Assembly (NCBI RefSeq): GCF_900770955.1 | Contig: NZ_CAAGLX010000007.1 | Coordinates: 1-64,000 of the forward strand | Direction: 5' to 3' | Origin: an uncultured Phascolarctobacterium sp. | GTDB taxonomy: Bacteria; Bacillota; Negativicutes; Acidaminococcales; Acidaminococcaceae | Length of the DNA: 64,000 nucleotides | Part shown: positions 52,949 to 62,304 of the stretch, one piece after another | How positions within the stretch are numbered: the first letter of the stretch is position 1 | Layout: every line of letters begins with the position of its first letter | Notes under the pieces: model-generated | The model's input: only the letters and a program-made list of their open reading frames with translations | Database searches by the model: none | What the model was told of the DNA's origin: nothing | Program-made: the position numbers and the translations under genes

Positions 52949-54217
52949 ATGTTTATTGACAGAGCGAGAATTTACGTAGAAGCAGGCGATGGCGGCGACG
53001 GCATGAGCAGCTTCCGCAGAGAAAAATTTGTAGAAAAGGGTGGCCCGAACGGCGGTAACGGCGGTCGCGGCGGTGACGTTGTCCTGATTGCGGACAAAAA
53101 TCTAAACACCCTGATTGACTTCCGTTACAAGAGAAAATATGTTGCCAAGCGCGGCGGCCAGGGCGGTACTAAAAACTGTACCGGTGTACGTGCTGATACC
53201 GTATTCGTAAAGGTGCCGATGGGTACATTGGTACGTGATGATGCAACCGGCGCTGTTATGGCTGACCTTGTTGAGGACGGCCAGACTTATACGGCTGCAA
53301 AAGGTGGCCGTGGCGGTAAAGGCAATGCCTGCTATGTTACCAGCACCAACCGTGCGCCGACCTTTGCCGAAAAGGGCGAACCCGGCGAAAACCGTTGGCT
53401 GAAGCTGGAGCTGAAGCTGCTGGCTGATGTTGGCCTTGTAGGTTACCCCAGCGTGGGTAAGTCCAGCATTATCGCACAGGTGAGTGCTGCCCGCCCTGAA
53501 ATTGCTGCCTACCATTTTACAACGCTGTCCCCGGTTTTAGGTGTGGTACGCCTGGATGAGGAGCGCAGCTTTGTGCTGGCGGATATCCCCGGTCTGATTG
53601 AGGGAGCACATGAGGGTGTTGGCCTTGGCCATGACTTCCTGCGTCATGTAGAGCGTACCAAGGTACTGCTGCATATTGTTGACGTGGCGGGCGTTGACGG
53701 ACGTGACCCTATTGAGGACTTTGACAAAATCAATACAGAGCTGGCAGAATACAGCGAGCGTCTGGCACGCCGCAAGCAACTGGTTGTTGCCAATAAAATG
53801 GACCTGCCTGAGGCTCAGGAAAACTTTGAGCGTCTTAAAGAATATGTTGAAGCTAAGGGTTACGAAATCTGCAAGGCTAGTGCTGCTACCGGCGAAGGTC
53901 TGCGTGAGCTGATGTTTAAGGCTTACGATATGCTGCTGCAATATGTTCCTGAAGAGGATGAAGAAGATCTGGCACGCTTCGACGAGATTGATCCGGACAG
54001 CTATGAAATTGTTGTCGGCAATGATACCGACTGGGAGGTTCGCGGCAAGAATATTGAACGTCTTGTTGCTATGACCAACTTTGATAATGACGAGGCACTT
54101 TACCGCTTCCAGCTTATCTGGAAACGTCTGGGTATTGACGAGGCGCTGAAGGAGAGAGGCGTACAGGAAGGTCAGAGTGTGCGTATTAGGGATATGGTTT
54201 TCGACTACAAGGAGTGA
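52949..54217 (+). CDS. obg: GTPase Obg/CgtA
   Basis: Ribosome-associated GTPase for 50S maturation and stress control (422 aa). Glycine-rich Obg fold (residues 1-158; GGDGGDGMSSFRREKF, GGPNGGNGGRGGDV), G domain with GYPSVGKSS (G1), DIPGLIEGAHEGVGLGHDFL (G3), NKMDLPEA (G4) and SAATGEGL (G5), and the C-terminal OCT domain (YEIVVGNDTDWEV to the end). RBS GGAG. Standalone unit ahead of proBA. Confidence 0.96.
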   Translation: MFIDRARIYVEAGDGGDGMSSFRREKFVEKGGPNGGNGGRGGDVVLIADKNLNTLIDFRYKRKYVAKRGGQGGTKNCTGVRADTVFVKVPMGTLVRDDATGAVMADLVEDGQTYTAAKGGRGGKGNACYVTSTNRAPTFAEKGEPGENRWLKLELKLLADVGLVGYPSVGKSSIIAQVSAARPEIAAYHFTTLSPVLGVVRLDEERSFVLADIPGLIEGAHEGVGLGHDFLRHVERTKVLLHIVDVAGVDGRDPIEDFDKINTELAEYSERLARRKQLVVANKMDLPEAQENFERLKEYVEAKGYEICKASAATGEGLRELMFKAYDMLLQYVPEEDEEDLARFDEIDPDSYEIVVGNDTDWEVRGKNIERLVAMTNFDNDEALYRFQLIWKRLGIDEALKERGVQEGQSVRIRDMVFDYKE

Positions 54218-54220
54218 GAC

Positions 54221-54410
54221 TGCGTATAATGCACCGTCTGCGTCATGAAGTCTCCTCGACGTACAGAAAGTACGCCGTCGTCGACTTCATTTAGCATCCG
54301 GCACATTCTCCACAGTCTCTGCTAGGATGGAGTAATTTGTCAGCGTCCTTGGCGAAAGATACGTATTGCGTATAATGCACCGTCTACGTCATGAATTTTA
54401 CTCGACGTAC
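54221..54410 (+). repeat. Repeated palindromic intergenic element
   Basis: Two 44-base units starting TGCGTATAATGCACCGTCT (54221-54264 and 54367-54410), differing at about six positions and 146 bp apart. The first is followed by GTACGCCGTCGTCG, which can fold back on CTCGACGTAC. A 14-base part recurs at 45948-45961. Fills the 278-base gap before proB. REP/MITE-like family. Confidence 0.6.
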
Positions 54411-54495
54411 GAGGAATGTTCTGTATCCTTGTCTAAATAGTAGTATTGCTGATAACGCAAAAAATATAAAAAACTAGAACTGCAGGTGAGGGGAA

Positions 54496-55635
54496 ATGTT
54501 AAACAATGAAGCAAGCCGTGAGGCTTTGCAAAAGGCCAAGCGCATTGTCATCAAGGTTGGCTCGAGTACGATTACTTATGCCAACGGCAAGCGCAATTTC
54601 AGTCAGATTGACCGCTTAGCGCGCGAAATCAGTGATTTGCAGAATCAGGGCAAGGAAATGATTCTGGTTACCAGCGGTGCTGTGGCTGTGGGCGTAGACC
54701 GCATGGGCTTGCCCGGCAAGCCGAAAACTATTCCCGGCAAGCAGGCTGCTGCTGCCGTAGGCCAGGGCGTTTTGATGCACACCTACGAAAAATTCTTTGC
54801 CGATTACGGTCAGATTGTGGCGCAGGTGCTGATTACCAAAACGGAGGCGATTGACCGCCACCGTTACACCAATACGCGTAACACCTTTATGGAGCTGATG
54901 CGTCAGCGTGTCATCCCCATCGTTAACGAGAATGATGTTGTGGCGCTCGACGAGCTGAAAATCGGTGATAACGATAATATGTCTGCTCTGGTTGCCGGTA
55001 TTGTGGATGCTGATCTTGTTATTATCCTTTCTGATGTTGACGGACTGTATACCGCTAATCCGCAAACGCATCCCGATGCTGTAATTGTGCCTGAGGTTGC
55101 TGAAATTACTCCGGAGATTGAGGCAAGTGCCGGCGGCGTCGGCTCTGCCCGCGGCACCGGCGGTATGGCTACCAAGATTCAGGCAGCTAAGGCTGCTACC
55201 AGCAGCGGTATTCATCTGGTGATTGCCAGCGGCACCGAAAAGAATGCTATTACACGTGTGCTGAAGGGCGAAGAGCTGGGAACCTTGTTTATCAGCCGCG
55301 AAAACCGTCTGCAGTTCCGCAAGCGTTGGTTGGCCTTTGGTGCAAAGATTGCTGGCAGCATTGTAGTTGACGACGGCTGCGCCAAGGCTATTCGCAAGGC
55401 CGGCGGCTGCAGTATTCTGCCGGCAGGCGTGTTTGCCGTGCAGGGGGAATTTTTGCCGGGAAGCACAGTAAGTGTTATCGATAAGGATGCGCACGAGCTG
55501 GCACGTGGCTTAGTACATTATTCTTCTGCCGAGCTGGAGCAGATTAAGGGCTGTAATTCCGGTGAGATTGCAAATATTCTGGGACATAAAAATTTTGATG
55601 AGGTTATCCACCGCGATGACCTGGTTATTTTATAA
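54496..55635 (+). CDS. proB: Glutamate 5-kinase
   Basis: First step of proline synthesis: ATP phosphorylation of glutamate (379 aa). Amino acid kinase fold with VIKVGSSTITYANGK, VTSGAVAVGVDRMG, GQGVLMHTYEKFFADYG, NENDVVALDELKIGDNDNMSALVA, LSDVDGLYTANP, GTGGMATKIQAAKAAT; C-terminal PUA domain (about 285-375). RBS AGGTGAGGGG. Followed at 15 bases by proA. Confidence 0.95.
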   Translation: MLNNEASREALQKAKRIVIKVGSSTITYANGKRNFSQIDRLAREISDLQNQGKEMILVTSGAVAVGVDRMGLPGKPKTIPGKQAAAAVGQGVLMHTYEKFFADYGQIVAQVLITKTEAIDRHRYTNTRNTFMELMRQRVIPIVNENDVVALDELKIGDNDNMSALVAGIVDADLVIILSDVDGLYTANPQTHPDAVIVPEVAEITPEIEASAGGVGSARGTGGMATKIQAAKAATSSGIHLVIASGTEKNAITRVLKGEELGTLFISRENRLQFRKRWLAFGAKIAGSIVVDDGCAKAIRKAGGCSILPAGVFAVQGEFLPGSTVSVIDKDAHELARGLVHYSSAELEQIKGCNSGEIANILGHKNFDEVIHRDDLVIL

Positions 55636-55650
55636 GGCAGTGTGAGAATT

Positions 55651-56907
55651 ATGGCAACGTACGAATTGGTGAAGGCTAAGGCGCAGGCTGCGAAGCAGGC
55701 TGCGGCAAAGCTTGCCGTTACTTCTACCGCAGTTAAGAATGCGGCACTTTTGGCGATGGCTGCTGCGCTGGAGGCGCAGCAGGCGGAGATTTTGGCTGCA
55801 AATGAGCGTGATATGGCTGCAGCTGCAGCCAAGGGCATGAAAAGCTCGATGCTGGACCGTCTGAAGCTGACTGCGGAGCGCATCAGTGGTATGGCTGACG
55901 GCTTGCGTCAGGTAGCAGGCCTGGCTGATCCTGTGGGTAATGTTATTGACGGCAAAACTCTGCCTAACGGTCTGCATATTACCAAAATTCGCGTTCCCTT
56001 GGGCGTTATCGGTATTATTTACGAGGCGCGTCCCAATGTTACGGCAGATGCCGCAGGCCTGTGCCTGAAATCAGGTAATGCGGTTATTCTTAAGGGCGGC
56101 AGCGAGGCGATGGAGTCCAACAAGACTGTGGCTGCGATTCTGGCGCAGGCTGCTGAGGGTGCAGGCATTCCTGCAGGCTCTATTCAGTTTATTGATACCA
56201 GCGACAGACAGGCTGTGCAGGATTTAATCCATATGAACGGTTTGGTGGACGTGGTTATTCCGCGCGGCGGTGCCGGCCTGATTCAGGCTGTAGTGCGTAA
56301 TGCCAGCGTGCCGGTTATCGAAACGGGTGCAGGCGTATGCCATACCTATGTGGACAAGGATGCTAATGTGGAGATGGCGATGAAGATTGCCTTCAATGCT
56401 AAGGTACAGCGTCCTTCTGTATGCAATGCAATGGAAACACTGCTGGTGCATAAGAATATTGCCGATAAATTCTTGCCTATGATGCTGATGATGTATAATA
56501 CCTCTGCCGTAGAAATACGCGGTGACGAGGCCGTACAGGAGTACAGCTCTCAGGTGCATCCGGCGACGGAAGAGGACTGGGCGACGGAATACGGCGATTT
56601 GCGCCTTTCTGTAAAGATTGTGGACAGCATTGAGGAGGCTATGGCACATATTGCCAAGTACGGTACCGGTCACAGTGAGTGTATTGTTACCGATAATTAT
56701 CAGGCAGCACAGCTTTTCCAATATACTGTGGATGCTGCTGCTGTTTATGTCAATGCTTCTACCCGGTTTACAGACGGTAACGAATTCGGCTTCGGTGCGG
56801 AAATCGGTATCAGCACACAAAAGCTGCATGCCCGTGGACCAATGGCATTGCCGGAGCTTACAAGTACGAAGTATCTGATTAACGGCAATGGTCAGGTGCG
56901 CGGCTGA
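55651..56907 (+). CDS. proA: Glutamate-5-semialdehyde dehydrogenase
   Basis: Second proline step, NADPH reduction of gamma-glutamyl phosphate (418 aa). PLGVIGIIYEARPNVT, GNAVILKGGSEAMESN, IPRGGAGLIQAV, catalytic Cys in GVCHTYVD, VQRPSVCNAMETLLVH, STRFTDGNEFGFGAEIGIST, HARGPMAL. ATG 55651 preferred to GTG 55642. Terminator downstream. Confidence 0.95.
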   Translation: MATYELVKAKAQAAKQAAAKLAVTSTAVKNAALLAMAAALEAQQAEILAANERDMAAAAAKGMKSSMLDRLKLTAERISGMADGLRQVAGLADPVGNVIDGKTLPNGLHITKIRVPLGVIGIIYEARPNVTADAAGLCLKSGNAVILKGGSEAMESNKTVAAILAQAAEGAGIPAGSIQFIDTSDRQAVQDLIHMNGLVDVVIPRGGAGLIQAVVRNASVPVIETGAGVCHTYVDKDANVEMAMKIAFNAKVQRPSVCNAMETLLVHKNIADKFLPMMLMMYNTSAVEIRGDEAVQEYSSQVHPATEEDWATEYGDLRLSVKIVDSIEEAMAHIAKYGTGHSECIVTDNYQAAQLFQYTVDAAAVYVNASTRFTDGNEFGFGAEIGISTQKLHARGPMALPELTSTKYLINGNGQVRG

Positions 56908-57027
56908 GCTTGTATTTAGCTGCATTGTCGACGGGTTAGCCTGGCAAAACCTTTTGCGTTGACGGTAATGATTTACGGCTGATGCAATGTCAGCTGCAAA
57001 ATTCAATAAAGCGTAATACTTATTGAT

Positions 57028-57068
57028 AAACCCGCTTCGATGGCATAAGCCGGCGAAGCGGGTTTTGC
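57028..57068 (+). terminator. proBA terminator
   Basis: AAACCCGCTTCG / CGAAGCGGGTTT with a 14-base loop and TTTTGCTT. Confidence 0.82.
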
Positions 57069-57222
57069 TTAGGTTCAACCTGAAGGACGCAGGTAAAATT
57101 CACATTTTTGCACCGATTTTTATTGTCGAAGGTATATGCTTTAAGTGTAAAATTTGATATAATTAATTGGATAAGATTGCTTTGTCGCTATTGCGCAATT
57201 TAGGAAGCTGGAGGGAACTCTT

Positions 57223-57729
57223 TTGGAAGAATTGTATCGTGAAGAATCTGGAACAAGTACGCAAAGAAAAATTTTTGCAGTGATTGCCTTGCTTATGATA
57301 GCAAGCCTTTATTGGCATGAATGGACCTGGCTGCAGGAGCATAGACGCTTTGATATGTTGGGTTGGGGTATGGACACTGTGCTTTTGGCTCTGTGGATCT
57401 GGCGTGTAGCTTTTGGTTATACTTTGATTCTCTACAAAGATATGAAGCTGGAGGTAATCAGCCACGGTTTAGGCTTTATTAAACGCAGTTATGTTGTTGA
57501 TCTGACCCGTACAGAAAGCTTTACCGATAAATATGTAAAGAGCTTTTTCCGCAAAACAGCGATTAAGCATTACATCCATCGCTATAATTCACTTGATGAA
57601 AATCCGCAGCGCTTGCTGGTATTTACCGAAGGCAAGAAAAATAAGCTGGCAGGCTTGCTGTTTAAATCAAGTGATGAGTTTGTTCGTGTATTGCGTAAGG
57701 AAATGCCGGATAAATTTATTCAGCTTTAA
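57223..57729 (+). CDS. Hypothetical membrane protein (168 aa), PH-like
   Basis: Not recognised with certainty. Two hydrophobic segments (about residues 17-34 and 48-66, the second WGMDTVLLALWIWRVAFGYT), then a soluble part with strand-rich MKLEVISHGLGFIKRSYVVDLTR, compatible with a membrane-anchored PH-like domain. Starts with TTG after GGAGGGA. First of three small membrane-protein genes leading into maf, radC and mreBCD, so a role in envelope or division is a guess from context. Confidence 0.7.
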   Translation: MEELYREESGTSTQRKIFAVIALLMIASLYWHEWTWLQEHRRFDMLGWGMDTVLLALWIWRVAFGYTLILYKDMKLEVISHGLGFIKRSYVVDLTRTESFTDKYVKSFFRKTAIKHYIHRYNSLDENPQRLLVFTEGKKNKLAGLLFKSSDEFVRVLRKEMPDKFIQL

Positions 57730-57764
57730 TTGATGATTGTTTTTGATATAGGAGGCTTTGAGAT

Positions 57765-58055
57765 ATGGAAACTATAGCTAACGTAGAACCGGTTGTTGTC
57801 TGCGCCCGCGTTATGCAAATATTTTTTGGTTCTTTTATTTACATTTATCTGATTGCTAAGCTGGTTGGACCCGATAACAAATTGGCGTGGTTCAGAAAAC
57901 GTAAAAAATATACTTTTTTTAACCGCCGTGGTATTTTCGGCGAGGATATCAACTTCGGTTATCCTGTATGCTGGCAAGGCGTTCTTGTTTTCCTGGCAAT
58001 TTACGGCGTAGTTTTCGGCTTCGGCTATTGGTATATTTTCGTACATGCTTATTAA
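57765..58055 (+). CDS. Hypothetical two-TM membrane protein (96 aa)
   Basis: Unassigned. TM segments at about residues 15-33 and 70-92, with a basic hydrophilic loop FRKRKKYTFFNRRG between them. The topology puts the positive loop in the cytoplasm. RBS AGGAGG. 35 bases after the preceding gene; same operon. Confidence 0.65.
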   Translation: METIANVEPVVVCARVMQIFFGSFIYIYLIAKLVGPDNKLAWFRKRKKYTFFNRRGIFGEDINFGYPVCWQGVLVFLAIYGVVFGFGYWYIFVHAY

Positions 58056-58088
58056 GCTAAATATTTGGTAGAGGAAGGAATTGCTTCA

Positions 58089-58514
58089 ATGGCAGAAATT
58101 AGAGGTATTATTGTTAAAAAGCAGGGCGAACGCGCTGAGGTGAAGGTTGACAAAGCTGAAAGCGAGCTGACAGGCCTGCCTAAATATATAGATTGCTGGA
58201 ATCCGGTTGGTGCCAAGGCCGGTGATGTAGTCGGTGCGGAATACCGTGATTTTGACCAGCGCAAGGCTAAGCTGGTTATTTACGGCCTGCCGGTAGCAGG
58301 TATTCTTGCGGGCGTTGCCTGCGGTCACAGCATGGCTACATTTTTCCATATGGATGAATTGCCATTTATTGCAGGTTGCATTGTTTTGTGGCTTTTGGTA
58401 ACCGTAAACTATGCACGTATTTTTAAGCGTGATGCGGTACGCGAGGGCAAGCAGGCTGTTATTTTTGAAATCCAGCAGCCGAAGATTGTTATTGATATGG
58501 GTAAAAAGGAATAG
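58089..58514 (+). CDS. RseC/MucC-like membrane protein (141 aa)
   Basis: Resembles SoxR-reducing/RseC-family proteins: N-terminal cytoplasmic strand-rich region RGIIVKKQGERAEVKVDKAE with a Cys (IDCWNPVGAKAGDVVG) where typical members have CgsC-type cysteines, then two TM helices (about 72-90 and 98-118). Here only one Cys is kept, so an Fe-S role is doubtful. Start at ATG 58089 with AGGAAGGA; the in-frame start at 58065 lacks support. Function unproven. Confidence 0.6.
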   Translation: MAEIRGIIVKKQGERAEVKVDKAESELTGLPKYIDCWNPVGAKAGDVVGAEYRDFDQRKAKLVIYGLPVAGILAGVACGHSMATFFHMDELPFIAGCIVLWLLVTVNYARIFKRDAVREGKQAVIFEIQQPKIVIDMGKKE

Positions 58515-58522
58515 GCTGAAGC

Positions 58523-59083
58523 ATGAAGGTTATTTTGGCATCAGCCTCTCCGCGCAGACAGGCGCTGCTGCAGCAAATAGGTATTACTCCGCTGGTTTGT
58601 CCGGCGTATTTTGCTGAAGGCAGCGGCACTGCCAGCCAGGCGCAGGAGGTTGCCTTGCATAATGCAGTCGGCAAATGTGCCGCTGTAGCAGCCAAAACAG
58701 GAGATGAGCTTCCTGTTATCGCTGCTGATACAATCGTAGTGATTGATAATGTTATTTTGGGCAAACCGCAGGATGCGGCAGCTGCCAAGGCTATGCTGCA
58801 GCGTTTGTCCGGACGTACACACCAGGTAATGACAGGTGTTGCTGTGCAATATAAGGGACAAAAGATGTCCGAGGTGTGCGTTACCGATGTAAGCTTTCGT
58901 CAGCTGACTGCTGAAGAAATAGATGCTTATATTGCTACAGGCGAGCCTATGGATAAGGCCGGTGCCTATGGCATTCAGGGCAGAGGTGCTGTCCTGGTAG
59001 AAAAAATCAATGGCTGCTATAACAATGTTGTAGGTCTGCCGTTGTCGTTGTTGTACTTAATGATGCAAAGACTGGGAGTATGA
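58523..59083 (+). CDS. maf: Maf family nucleotide pyrophosphatase
   Basis: House-cleaning nucleoside triphosphate pyrophosphatase (dTTP/UTP type), earlier called septum-formation inhibitor (186 aa). ILASASPRRQALLQQIG (phosphate loop, SxSPRR), ADTIVVIDN, LGKPQD, LSGRTHQVMTGVAV, DKAGAYGIQG, NNVVGLPLSLL. Eight bases after the RseC-like gene. Confidence 0.94.
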   Translation: MKVILASASPRRQALLQQIGITPLVCPAYFAEGSGTASQAQEVALHNAVGKCAAVAAKTGDELPVIAADTIVVIDNVILGKPQDAAAAKAMLQRLSGRTHQVMTGVAVQYKGQKMSEVCVTDVSFRQLTAEEIDAYIATGEPMDKAGAYGIQGRGAVLVEKINGCYNNVVGLPLSLLYLMMQRLGV

Positions 59084-59096
59084 GGAGCTATGAAGA

Positions 59097-59855
59097 GTGA
59101 CTAATCCTGCAGCAAGCAGGACCTGCAATTTTTGCAGTGATTTTAGTAGTATCGACAAAACAACAAATACAGAAAGTATTAAAAATCTTCCCTTAGAGGA
59201 CAGACCGCGGGAAAAGCTTTTTCTGCGTGGGGTGGAGGCGCTGACTGATGCAGAGCTGCTGGCAATATTGTTGCGTACAGGTACTGCTCAAAAATCAGCG
59301 TTGGAAATTGCTAAGGAGCTCACAGCTGACGGCGGTTTATACAGGCGTCTGGCAGGAGTGAGGGACTTAAATGAGCTTATGCAAATCAAGGGTATGGGGC
59401 AGGCTAAGGCGGCAACCGTTTTGGCTGCTCTGGAAATAGGCAGGCGTATTGCGTCAGCCCGCCCTTTGGATAAAATCCGTTTTGGCTGTCCGCAGGATGG
59501 TGCGGCGTTTTTAATGCCACGCCTGCGTTATGCTACAAAGGAACAATTTTTAGTAATTTTGTTAAACAGTAAGAATAAAGTAATAGGCACAGAGCTGGTA
59601 TCAGAGGGTTCTCTGACAAATTCGGTGGTGCATCCGCGGGAGGTTTTCCTGCCGGCGATTCTGCAGCATGCAGCTTCTATCTGCGTGGCCCACAATCATC
59701 CTTCGGGTGATCCGACGCCAAGCAGCGAGGACAGGCAGCTGACAGATGTTTTGCTGGCAGCCGGCCAAACGTTGGGAATTCCGCTTCTGGATCATCTGAT
59801 TATCGGGGATGGTGCTTATTACAGCTTTCAGGAAGATGGAGCTTTAGAAGTTTAG
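59097..59855 (+). CDS. radC: RadC/JAB-domain DNA repair family protein
   Basis: RadC-family protein (252 aa). N-terminal HhH/UPF0758 region LPLEDRPREKLFLRGVEALTD and IKGMGQAKAATVLAALEIGR, then a MPN/JAB metal domain with ELVSEGSLTNSVVHPREVFLP and HNHPSGDPTPSSED (JAMM His-x-His and Asp). Precise activity is unknown in spite of the name. GTG start at 59097; an ATG seven bases earlier closes after four codons. Standard partner of maf and mreBCD in Firmicutes. Confidence 0.92.
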   Translation: MTNPAASRTCNFCSDFSSIDKTTNTESIKNLPLEDRPREKLFLRGVEALTDAELLAILLRTGTAQKSALEIAKELTADGGLYRRLAGVRDLNELMQIKGMGQAKAATVLAALEIGRRIASARPLDKIRFGCPQDGAAFLMPRLRYATKEQFLVILLNSKNKVIGTELVSEGSLTNSVVHPREVFLPAILQHAASICVAHNHPSGDPTPSSEDRQLTDVLLAAGQTLGIPLLDHLIIGDGAYYSFQEDGALEV

Positions 59856-59869
59856 GAGGATAGCCGGAA

Positions 59870-60913
59870 ATGAAGTTTACTTTCCCTAATATCAGTATTT
59901 TTAATAATATGTCAGACGACATGGGTATAGATTTGGGCACTGCAAATACGCTGGTGCATTGCAAGGATAAGGGCATTATTATTCGCGAACCGTCGGTAGT
60001 AGCTGTAGAAAAGGATACTAACGAGGTTTTGGCAATCGGTGCGGAGGCCAAAAGAATGATTGGCCGTACTCCTGGTAATATTGTGGCTATCCGTCCGATG
60101 AAGGACGGCGTTATTGCCGACTATGAAATTACTCAGTCCATGCTGAAATATTTTATTAAGCAGGCTATGGGCAACCGTACCTTTGTACGTCCGCGTATTT
60201 TGGTCGGCGTACCCTCCGGTGTTACGGAAGTAGAAAAGCGTGCCGTTGTTGATGCTACTATCGAAGCAGGTGCACGTGAGGCTTATCTGATTGAAGAACC
60301 GATGGCTGCTGCAATCGGTGCCGGCCTGCCTGTACAGGAAGCAACCGGCAGCATGGTTGTTGATATCGGCGGCGGCACCTGTGAGGTTGCTGTAATTTCT
60401 CTGGGCGGCATTGTTGTCAGCAAGAGCGTGCGTTGCGGCGGCGATGCTATTGACAGTGCTATTGTACGTTATATCCGCAAAGCATTTAATATGTTTATCG
60501 GTGAACGTACTGCAGAAAACATCAAAATTGAAATCGGTACCGCAATGAAGGTTGACGAGCCTGCTGTTATGGAGGTTCGCGGCCGCGATCTGCTTAGCGG
60601 TCTGCCTAAGAGCATTGAGGTTAATGCCAACCATGTCTGCGAGGCAGTAAACGAGCCTGTAAGCATGATTGTTGACGCTGTTCGTAACACCTTGGAGCGT
60701 ACACCGCCTGAATTGTCAGCTGATATTATGGACCGTGGCATTGTAATGACCGGCGGCAGCTCTATGCTGCGCAATCTGGACAGATTGATTTCTCAGGAAA
60801 CCGGTATGCCGGTATTTGTTTCTGACGAAGCGTTGAACTGTGTTGCTTTGGGCACCGGTATCGCTGTAGAAAATATTGATATTTACCGCAAAGGCTTTAT
60901 GACCTCTAAATAA
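59870..60913 (+). CDS. mreB: Rod-shape determining actin-like protein MreB
   Basis: Bacterial actin that guides lateral wall synthesis (347 aa). MGIDLGTANTLVH (phosphate 1), VADYEIT-like VIADYEITQSMLKYF, VGVPSGVTEVEKRAV, EEPMAAAIGAGLP, MVVDIGGGTCEVAVISL (phosphate 2), MTGGSSMLRNLDRLI (adenosine) . RBS AGGAGGATAG. Head of mreBCD. Confidence 0.96.
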   Translation: MKFTFPNISIFNNMSDDMGIDLGTANTLVHCKDKGIIIREPSVVAVEKDTNEVLAIGAEAKRMIGRTPGNIVAIRPMKDGVIADYEITQSMLKYFIKQAMGNRTFVRPRILVGVPSGVTEVEKRAVVDATIEAGAREAYLIEEPMAAAIGAGLPVQEATGSMVVDIGGGTCEVAVISLGGIVVSKSVRCGGDAIDSAIVRYIRKAFNMFIGERTAENIKIEIGTAMKVDEPAVMEVRGRDLLSGLPKSIEVNANHVCEAVNEPVSMIVDAVRNTLERTPPELSADIMDRGIVMTGGSSMLRNLDRLISQETGMPVFVSDEALNCVALGTGIAVENIDIYRKGFMTSK

Positions 60914-60926
60914 GTAGGAATGCAGC

Positions 60927-61775
60927 ATGAATAAGAAGGTTATGTTGGTAGCTTTGTTTGTTCTGGTCCTGTTTTCCATGTTGGCGATGGCAGTTGCCGG
61001 CAGAAGCCGTTTTCCTTTGGTCAACAGAGCGGTGGCAGCGGTAGTGCTGCCGGTAGAAAATATGCTGACCGGATTAGGCAATGCCGGCGATGGCGTACGT
61101 GGCTATTGGAAGGCATTGACAGTAATGCAGAGCGAAAATGCAAAGCTGAAACAAGAAAATATTGAGCTGCGTAATGCCAATATCCAGATGGCTTCGATGT
61201 ATGCCGAAAATCAGCAGCTGAGAGGTTTGCTGGAGTATAAGGAGCAGCACAAATCGCAGAAGGTTGTAGCGGCAAAGGTAATTGCCCGCAGTTTTGGCGA
61301 TTTACGTGACTGCATATATATCGCTGCCGGTAAGGACAGAGGCCTGGCACCTGATATGGCTGTTGTAAACGGTGGTCTGGTAGGTGTGGTTGATGAGGTA
61401 TATGATGATTATGCCCGTGTACTTTTGCTTACATCTCCGCGCTGTCGTGTAGGTGCGAGGGTATTGCGCGCCGATTCGCGTGCTGTCGGTGTAGCCGGTG
61501 GTGTCAGCGGTAAGGATAAACTGCTGTTGGAGCATATTTACCGTGAAGCAAGCCTGCGTGAGGGCGATATCATTGTTACCAGCGGTTACAGCGGCAGCCA
61601 TCCTGCAGATATTCTTATCGGTAAGGTTACTGCTACTCATATGGATAGTGTCGGTCTGCTGCAGGAAGCAGATGTTGTGCCTGCTGCTGATATTGCAGAT
61701 GTGGAACAGGTATTGGTTATTGTTGGCTTTACGCCGGAAGCGAAAATCGTATTACAGGGAGGACAGGCAAAATGA
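60927..61775 (+). CDS. mreC: Rod-shape determining protein MreC
   Basis: Membrane-anchored periplasmic scaffold between MreB and PBP2 (282 aa). N-terminal TM helix (about 5-24), coiled coil (about 65-105, SENAKLKQENIELRNAN), then the tandem beta-barrels with ARSFGDLRDCIYIAAGKDRG and GVAGGVSGKDKLLLEHI. Overlaps mreD by 4 bases. Confidence 0.93.
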   Translation: MNKKVMLVALFVLVLFSMLAMAVAGRSRFPLVNRAVAAVVLPVENMLTGLGNAGDGVRGYWKALTVMQSENAKLKQENIELRNANIQMASMYAENQQLRGLLEYKEQHKSQKVVAAKVIARSFGDLRDCIYIAAGKDRGLAPDMAVVNGGLVGVVDEVYDDYARVLLLTSPRCRVGARVLRADSRAVGVAGGVSGKDKLLLEHIYREASLREGDIIVTSGYSGSHPADILIGKVTATHMDSVGLLQEADVVPAADIADVEQVLVIVGFTPEAKIVLQGGQAK

Positions 61776-62272
61776 GGAGACTGATTTGGCCCGTCCTGTT
61801 TCTGTTCTTAATGCTGCTGCAGGGTTCTATGTCCGTGTATTATACCGGTTGGCTTTCCTGTGATCTGCTGCTTTTGGCGTTATACGCCTATGCGATGCTG
61901 CGCGGCGAAAAAGCAGGCGCTCTTGTCGGTGGTGTTACCGGACTGCTGCAGGATGCAATGACGGTGGGTGTTTTTGGCTTCCATATTCTCAGTCGTATCT
62001 GTGTAGGTTATATCGTAGGTCTGACCAAAGAAAAGGTGTTTAAGGATAATTATCTTTATCATATGAGCGCTATTGCTACGATTACCTTTATTCTGCGTTT
62101 TGCCTATTGGTGGCTGGAGTTATTGCGCAGCGGCGGACGCTGGAGCATCTTTTTCGCATATTTATGGGATTCCCTGGGCTATATTATAGGCAATGCACTG
62201 CTTGTATGGCCTGTTGTCATTATAATGAAGATGATTTACGAATGGATCAGAAAAGAAGATATATCTTATTAA
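61772..62272 (+). CDS. mreD: Rod-shape determining protein MreD
   Basis: Five- or six-TM inner-membrane protein (166 aa) of the elongasome, sequence-variable family. RLIWPVLFLFLMLLQG at the N-terminus, EKAGALVGGVTGLLQDAM (typical GxxxGLxxD) and ISRICVGYIVGLTKEKVF. Linked to mreC through ATGA. Confidence 0.9.
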   Translation: MRRLIWPVLFLFLMLLQGSMSVYYTGWLSCDLLLLALYAYAMLRGEKAGALVGGVTGLLQDAMTVGVFGFHILSRICVGYIVGLTKEKVFKDNYLYHMSAIATITFILRFAYWWLELLRSGGRWSIFFAYLWDSLGYIIGNALLVWPVVIIMKMIYEWIRKEDISY

Positions 62273-62304
62273 ACAGGAAGCGGGAAAGGAGACAGACGTA
62301 GCCT

